DNA of 64,000 nt from Cacajao melanocephalus. Its lineage: Eukaryota; Chordata; Mammalia; Primates; Pitheciidae. Location of the stretch: positions 1 to 64,000 of the forward strand of contig CAUYLG010070403.1 of NCBI GenBank assembly GCA_963573385.1, in the 5' to 3' direction. Position numbers and translations under genes: made by a program. Under the pieces are notes generated by a model. The model was not told where the DNA came from. It worked only from the letters and a program-made list of their open reading frames with translations, and did not search any database. Shown here piece by piece: positions 58,501 through 64,000 of this stretch; positions within the stretch are counted from its first letter, which is position 1, and every line of letters starts with the position of its first letter.

Positions 58501-59210
58501 TTTATTTGAAAAATGCAAAAAATAAAAAAAATTAAATTGCTCATCACTCCACTGCACTTTTTGAAGCATATATCTATAAAAAGAAGTGGCACCGGGGGAG
58601 GCGCAGTGGCTCACACCTGTAATCCTAGCACTTTGGGAGGCCGAGGGAGAAGGATCTCTTGAGGCCAAGAATTCAAGAGCAGCCTGGCCAACATGGCGAA
58701 AACTCATCTCTACTAAAAATACAAAAATTAACTGGGCGTGGTGGCTCATGTTTGTAGTCCCAGCTACTTGGGAGGGTGAGACACAAGAATCACTTGAACC
58801 CTGGAGGTGGAATTTGCAGGGAGCTGAGATCTCGCCATGATACTTTAGCCTGGGCAACAGAGAGAGATTCTGACCCAAATAAATAAATAAACGAACAAAA
58901 CTAAAAATAAGAACTGGCACTGCCCCTTTTCTAGCCCAACAATACCATCACAAAGCTTGATTCATATCTTTCTAGGCTCATACAAATTCATAATTATATA
59001 TAATGTGAGATTTCTATTTTTATGATTTTTTAAATAGAAAAATGGAATGATACCGTACATATTATTCTAAAACTTTTTTTTAATTTAACAATATGGCATT
59101 ATTCCACTTCACCCTGATTCTATTTTGGTGGTTGCAAAATATTCCATTGCATGAATGATAACTTATTTGTCTAGCAATCTTTTTCCATGGTCTTTTGTAA
59201 TGTCCAAAGA
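58501..59210 (-). mobile_element. Old L1/HAL1-like 3' sequence, split by Alu
   Basis: GAAGCATATATCTATAAA before the Alu and GGAATGATACCGTACATATT, TTAATTTAACAATATGGCAT, GTTGCAAAATATTCCATTGC after it resemble old L1 or HAL1 3' regions in reverse. Tentative. Confidence 0.45.
58581..58920 (+). mobile_element. Alu (S-like), full length, with target duplication
   Basis: GGAGGCGCAGTGGCTCACAC through GCCTGGGCAACAGAGAGAG with an (AAAT)n tail. Direct repeats AAGAAGTGGCAC (58581-58592) and AAGAACTGGCAC (58909-58920). The 149-codon minus-strand frame at 58471-58920 is Alu antisense and not a gene. Confidence 0.97.
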
Positions 59211-62190
59211 AGAAGGTACATGAGAAAATGCTTTGTAAAACCATAAGTCATAGTTTAAATATAGAGCATTATTTTGATTATGAAACAAAAATATATAACA
59301 TAACTATACTGGTTTTAGCTTCCTAGCTCCAAATGTAAACACTCTTGATGTACAAAGAGAGAAGTAATATGCTACCTGTAATGCAGTATCACCATGGTCA
59401 TCTGAAAACCTGATTTATTGCAGGGGTTTAGAAAGAACTATTGATAGTTGAATGTACAATAAAACTTCTAATAGGTCCTTGCTGGGAGGGAAATCCATTT
59501 TTATTCAATGGGTAGCCTCTATTTATTCAGCTACCTTATATTCTAACATAAAATTTTAAATTCTTACATGTTGTCCTTGTAAGTACAAATGAATTGAACG
59601 CAAAAACTATAAAGTGAAGTGTGTGGAGAAAAAGATGTACTGATGTCATCTGATACAAAGAGTAAAATGAGCTTTTTGGTTTTTGTTTGTTTTGTATGTG
59701 TGTCTTTATTATGTTTGTTTTATTTTATTTTAAATTATCCCTGGACTAGAAATGGAGCATTAGCAGATCTTTTGTCAAGAGACAGAAAATTGTAAATTTT
59801 TATTTACAAAAGATTGTAATTTTTATTAAGAAAACAGAAACGGAATTTTCTATCTGATATGCTATTTACAAATTTAAAATAAAATTTTACCATTAAGCTT
59901 GTGTATAAGGGAAATACATGGGTCTTAACTTCCCAAGTACACTAAGATCGAATAATTGGAAAATTCTCCACTTCATTGTGTCTATGTAAACATAAGCGGT
60001 GGTGTACGACAGAATTTGCCTCACTACAGTGACTTATGAAAAGTGGTGACACCTGATGGAACCTTCTCCTAAAGACAGGGTTGAGATACACGGTTTATAA
60101 TCTGCTAATAAACAGTGTAGTCCTCTTTCTTGTCTAAGGGCTGAAGGACAGAGGGTAGACAGCCTCTGCTACTACCCACCACTCTGTAAAAGTTCCAAAT
60201 TGCAGGCTGCGAGTTAGATCTCTGGGAACGTGCCCTTCACTGGAAGGAAAATCACCACTGCTGCAGCAGAGTCTAGACCACCGCCAGGCAACCTATGGAT
60301 ACATGGCAGCCATCCATTGATGGGGACTGTGGTTCTCGGCCTTCATTCCTCCATATCACATGTGACTGATGTTGTTTACAAGCTCAGCTTGTGAATACAG
60401 ACATCCACAGGCTGTAGGTGCTATTCCTGGCATATTCTCTTTGCCTACCAGTCAAGAAAACATGTCAGAATGCAACAGAAGGGAAGGTTACATTAATATC
60501 GTCTGTAATATCTTCCGATGTGCGAAAACTTTGGCACTTTGTGCACAACCAATCATGACCACCGCCCCCCCCCTCCCCCGTATGTCCCAGTACTATAACT
60601 CAGGACCATTGGACAAGGTAATTGTTCAGATCTCTGGACATATGACATTTCTGACTCTACAAAAGACAGACAGATCCTAGCCACAACCAGGAAGTAATTC
60701 CTCATAGGACTTTGATTAACCTGATTGATTTTGTACAGAAACATCCAGAAGGCTGGCTCAGAACTGGGCTTTCTCTCCCACACATGAAACACAACATTTC
60801 TTAACATGTGGCCTAGAGAAAACTTCCCTCTGCTCCCCCTCCCTGTCCACAAACTCCAAAAGACTTATCTGCTTCTGGCTGAAGCCACATTTGCATAAGA
60901 TGGTTACAGAAAATAAGTGGAAACCCAGCTCTGCAGCATGCAAAAGTGCATCCAGGGAAAGGCTGACAGAGCACAGGATCCAAAAAGCCAATGAGACCAA
61001 GCCTCAAATAATTGAGTATCAACTGTCCCTTTCCTGGTCACTCCCATTTTCTTTAATTCTAGGTCACTGAATAAAAATTTTTCATGATAGTCTCTTCTCT
61101 CTAATTAAACTTATCCAGAGACAGTTCTAAAAATCTGCCTCTGGAAAGCAAATTTATGGTGTTATCCTCACCCTGGGAGAAGGGAAGAGTGGAGTTCTTT
61201 GTATAAAACTCTCTCCCAACCCTGCAAATAATATATTTTCACAATTGGTGGATATTTATACCCCTCTTGTTGACTTTTGTCTCTGTTGTCCTGTTGAATG
61301 CTGATCTCATTGCACTTAAATGTTCGCCCATGCAAGGGAAGTGTCACTAAATGCTGCTGCTTGCTGAGCTGTTGATTTTGCATGGATAGAGCACTGTGAT
61401 AATGCCCTGCTGAGCTAATCCTCACAGGAACGAAAGTTACACTCACATTGTTACTCTCCCTTTGTAAAGGAGTTCTGTATTTAGTCTTGTGTTTCTGAAA
61501 CACGAAGGCACATGTCATAAAAATGCTCTGCATATAAATGAAATAATGTAAAGCAATTATGATGCTTGTTAAGAATGCAATGATATGATTATGAAATGTA
61601 GAGTGTTAATGAATAAAATATATTTTAACTTGTTCAAAATTATTTGCCTCTTTTCTGAATTCAGTGTATGCAACTAAAATAAGGAAAGATGCCACATTGA
61701 AGTGGTGTGTGAAGGCCAGAAACCTAAACACAACAGAGTCAAAAGCCAGAAACTAAAAAGTCAAGTTCACTGTGTTATCTATACTGGCTGTTTATATGGT
61801 TCAAATTATCAGGTTAATTGACACATCTCCACTTTACTTCAGGCTGTATAGATGGAGCTTTGTCAAAATTAGATGCTTCATAAATGGCTCTTTCGATGTT
61901 ATCTTTGAATTCATCTCCTTACCAAAGAAGGGCTATTAAAGCAGCTTCTACAGTGGCAACGATCTTTCCAACCAAAGTAAAACAGCTAAATGCTTAATAG
62001 GCCCAATTCTCTGCAGAAGCCTCTGTTCACTAACCCCCTGAGGCAAAGCTGCTGGGAATAAGGATGTAGCAAACTCTAGCACTTAGGGAGCCACAGGAAG
62101 AGGTGGGGTAAAGAAAGGCAAGGGAGTAGATGGAGTTTTTTCCCACCTACCTTCAGGGCACTTAGCAGTGATAATGGGACTATGAATAAT
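59211..62190. other. Long repeat-poor region, candidate conserved non-coding DNA
   Basis: Almost 3 kb with no named repeat. Notable local structure: dyad TTGTAAAT-TTTT-ATTTACAA at 59790-59809; dyad ACAAGCT-C-AGCTTGT at 60378-60392; C9-T-C5 run at 60565-60579. The largest frame is minus-strand 61168-61533 (121 codons), unrecognised. The part 61040-61660 is AT-rich with several TAAT-type motifs. Confidence 0.45.
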
Positions 62191-62754
62191 CAACTTCCTT
62201 CATGACCTTAGGGCGCTCAACCTATCAGGCCCACTACTGCTGTTCTTCTTTACACCTCCAATCTCTCCCACCTCCTCTCCCTTTTAGCTCATGTCTTTGG
62301 GACCTGTTGTCAAAGAACATTGACATATCACCCAGGAATCCTTCCCCTTCCACCCATGCTTACAAACCATTGTCCATCTACAGACATCTTTCTTCTGTTA
62401 GCCAAGGTAAACTCCTCAATCTGGACTTTGCAGCCCATTCCTTTATAACTTCTCAGGGGCTTTATACCACTGTCAAATGCAACCTCCCTTTTCTATATTC
62501 AACTGAGTCGTTTAAATTGTAGACTTCACTCTGGCATTAAATATCGAAAATTTCATTCCACCAGAGTAGGCTTGTTTTATTACATGTATGTCCCAAATAT
62601 TGCATGGGATGTATTTATACTGAAAAAGTATTTGCGGTTTATCTGAAATTCAAATTAAACTGGGCATCCTGTATCTTTACTTGCTAAATCTGGCAACTGT
62701 ACACTAGAGAGGTCTTTCTTTACAGCCCACTTCAGAAAATAGCACTATTTTTCT
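62191..62754. other. Pyrimidine-rich unclassified sequence
   Basis: CACCTCCTCTCCC, CCTTCCCCTTCCACCCATGC and GTAAACTCCTCAATCTGGAC give a plus-strand 106-codon frame (62202-62522) without a recognisable product. The style resembles old LINE coding-strand sequence, but I cannot assign it. Confidence 0.35.
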
Positions 62755-62985
62755 GCAGACAGTTTCTATCACCTTTATTTATCTTCATACATGATCACCA
62801 CTGGGCATAGCACATGTTTATATGTTTGCGCATTGTCTGTGTCTCTCCATCTCCCTACTAGAATGTAGGGGCCATGGAAGCAGTAGCTTTCAAAATTTTC
62901 TGTTGCATTCCCATTGCCTAAAACAGGGTGTAGCATGACATTACGATTTAATTAATAGTTTTTGAATAAATAAATGCTTGAGTTT
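62755..62985 (+). mobile_element. L2 3' end
   Basis: CTCCCTACTAGAATGTAGGG, GTTGCATTCCCATTGCCTAA, AACAGGGTGTAGCATGACAT and TTTTTGAATAAATAAATGCT form the forward L2 tail. Confidence 0.85.
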
Positions 62986-62994
62986 CTCTTATTT

Positions 62995-63955
62995 TAAAAT
63001 AATTGTCACTCAACACCACAATCTCTCTAGCTCTACTCCTTCACTTCTCTCTCCCATTTCAGAATCAGATTTTTAAAAACGGGTCTTACTATCCACTATC
63101 CCTATGACTTCATCTCTCAATTCCCTGTCTTCCTACTCCACTCTGGCTCTGGTTTTATCATTCCAACAAAACAGCTCCGGATAAGGATTACCTTCATGTT
63201 GTTAAATCACTTGGACATTTTTTTACCCCCATCTAATCTCCCAAGATGTGATGCTATAAACCACTTCCCACTTCACGAAATAACCCCCCGTTTCACTGGC
63301 AATGCACTCTCCTGGTTTTCCTCACTCCTTCTTAGTATTCCTTGTTAATTTGTCCTTCTCTACCTGGCCTTTAACATTTGGAGTTAGGCCAGGTGTGGTG
63401 GCTTACATCTGTAATCCCAGTGCCAGGAGTCTGAGATCAGCCTGGGCAACAGAGTGAGATCCCATATCTACAAAAAAAATTTTTAAATAGCCAGATGTGG
63501 TGGCATGCACCTGTAGTCCTAACTATGCCAGAGGCTAAATCAGGAGGATTGCTTGAGCACAGGAGTTTAAAGCTAGAGTGAGCTATGATTGTACCCACTG
63601 CATTCCAGCTTGGGTGACAGAGCAAGACTGTATCTCTTTAAAAAAGAAACAAAACAAAACTTGGAGTTAGTCTAGGCCCTGTTTTCTCTTCGTTCTATGT
63701 TCTCTCCCTTGGGTAATCTCATCTATGCCCATGGCTTCAATGACCATTTATTTACTAATGACTCCCAAAATATCCAGCCCAAATATTTCGGAGTCATCAG
63801 CAAATAAACTCAATTGTCTAAGACTGAATTTAAGACATCCTCTGCTCACCCTAACCCCGGCTGTCTTCTATTGTTTCACATCTCATTGAATGACACTTTC
63901 ATGCATCTAAAGGCACAAGCCAGAAAACTAACAAACAGTCATCCTGGGCATGTGT
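62995..63955 (+). mobile_element. L2 reverse-transcriptase remnant, split by AluJ
   Basis: Forward L2 ORF2: CACGAAATAACCCCCCGTTT, CCTGGTTTTCCTCACTCC and, after the Alu, CCCTTGGGTAATCTCATC, ATGGCTTCAATGACCATTTA, ATGACTCCCAAAATATCCAG and GTCATCAGCAAATAAACTC. The catalytic YADD of the reverse transcriptase has decayed to the FTND codons at 63751-63762. Frames are broken; it is a fossil. It is a different copy from the L2 tail at 62755. Confidence 0.7.
63378..63669 (+). mobile_element. AluJ-like with internal deletion and target duplication
   Basis: GGCCAGGTGTGGTGGCTTAC is followed almost at once by GTGCCAGGAGTCTGAGATC, so about 45-50 bases of the left arm (CACTTTGGGAGGC...) are missing. The right arm ends GGTGACAGAGCAAGACTGT. 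Direct repeats TTGGAGTTA at 63378-63386 and 63661-63669. Confidence 0.93.
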
Positions 63956-64000
63956 AAATCTCACTTCCCAAATAGTTCTTGAATCTATTCATTTCTCTGT

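Noticed and set aside
58471..58920. 149-codon minus-strand ORF, the longest in the window
   Set aside because: It lies almost entirely across the Alu at 58593-58908 read antisense; its protein shows the usual Alu-derived pattern (SQVAGTTN..., [12 protein letters not shown]). Not a gene.
63721..63800. Reverse-transcriptase-like residues on the plus strand
   Set aside because: They belong to a broken L2 ORF2 in which YADD has decayed to FTND and frames are interrupted; no active enzyme.

Overview
The window is primate, most likely human, nuclear DNA. It carries Alu elements of J and S type, a free left Alu monomer, primate-age L1 3' ends, and a deep layer of older mammalian repeats (L2, MIR, MaLR/ERVL LTRs, hAT-type MER elements). 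Base composition is AT-rich, CpG is depleted, and no open reading frame exceeds about 150 codons. I find no protein-coding gene, rRNA, tRNA or CRISPR array that the sequence supports. It reads as an intergenic or large-intron region, richer in L1 and old repeats than in Alu (11 Alu-type elements in 64 kb). The species and locus cannot be named from the sequence alone.

Layout. 0-8 kb: Alu end at the left edge, MIR and L2 fragments, one hAT element, and an unexplained duplicated block (about 5.25 kb and 6.47 kb). 8-11 kb: two MaLR/ERVL-type LTRs, the second preceded by its internal sequence, then an L2. 11-18 kb: mostly repeat-poor sequence with one Alu and short dinucleotide tracts. 18-23 kb: MIR and L2 pieces inserted into one another, an MLT1-type LTR with target-site duplication, and an Alu. 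23-30 kb: a perfect 19-bp hairpin, L1 3' regions, an AluJ, an LTR inserted in a MIR and itself carrying an L1 tip, a repeat-poor stretch with many developmental-type motifs, a solo ERV1 LTR inside an L1, and another MaLR LTR. 30-40 kb: L1-dominated, with two plus-strand copies of the same old-L1 segment, a younger L1 insertion with a long target-site duplication, an Alu, an ERV1 LTR, a hAT element expanded by a pyrimidine tract, and two minus-strand L1s. 40-64 kb: scattered MIR, L2 and Alu in otherwise unique sequence, a CA tract and a GA tract, a second hairpin next to a 41-bp tandem duplication, and an L2 reverse-transcriptase remnant at the right edge.

No genes act together here. The content is a record of layered retrotransposition, in which several nests can be ordered by target-site duplications. 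Some repeat-free stretches, notably 27.44-27.91, 11.53-12.20, 13.44-13.92 and 61.04-61.66 kb, could be conserved regulatory DNA, but only cross-species alignment can decide that. I did not find a convincing new biological system. The most unusual features are the 19-bp perfect hairpin, the local duplicated block, and the tandem 64-bp units with dyads inside the solo ERV1 LTR. Repeat family names are from recognition of consensus sequence; subfamily names and edges are approximate.
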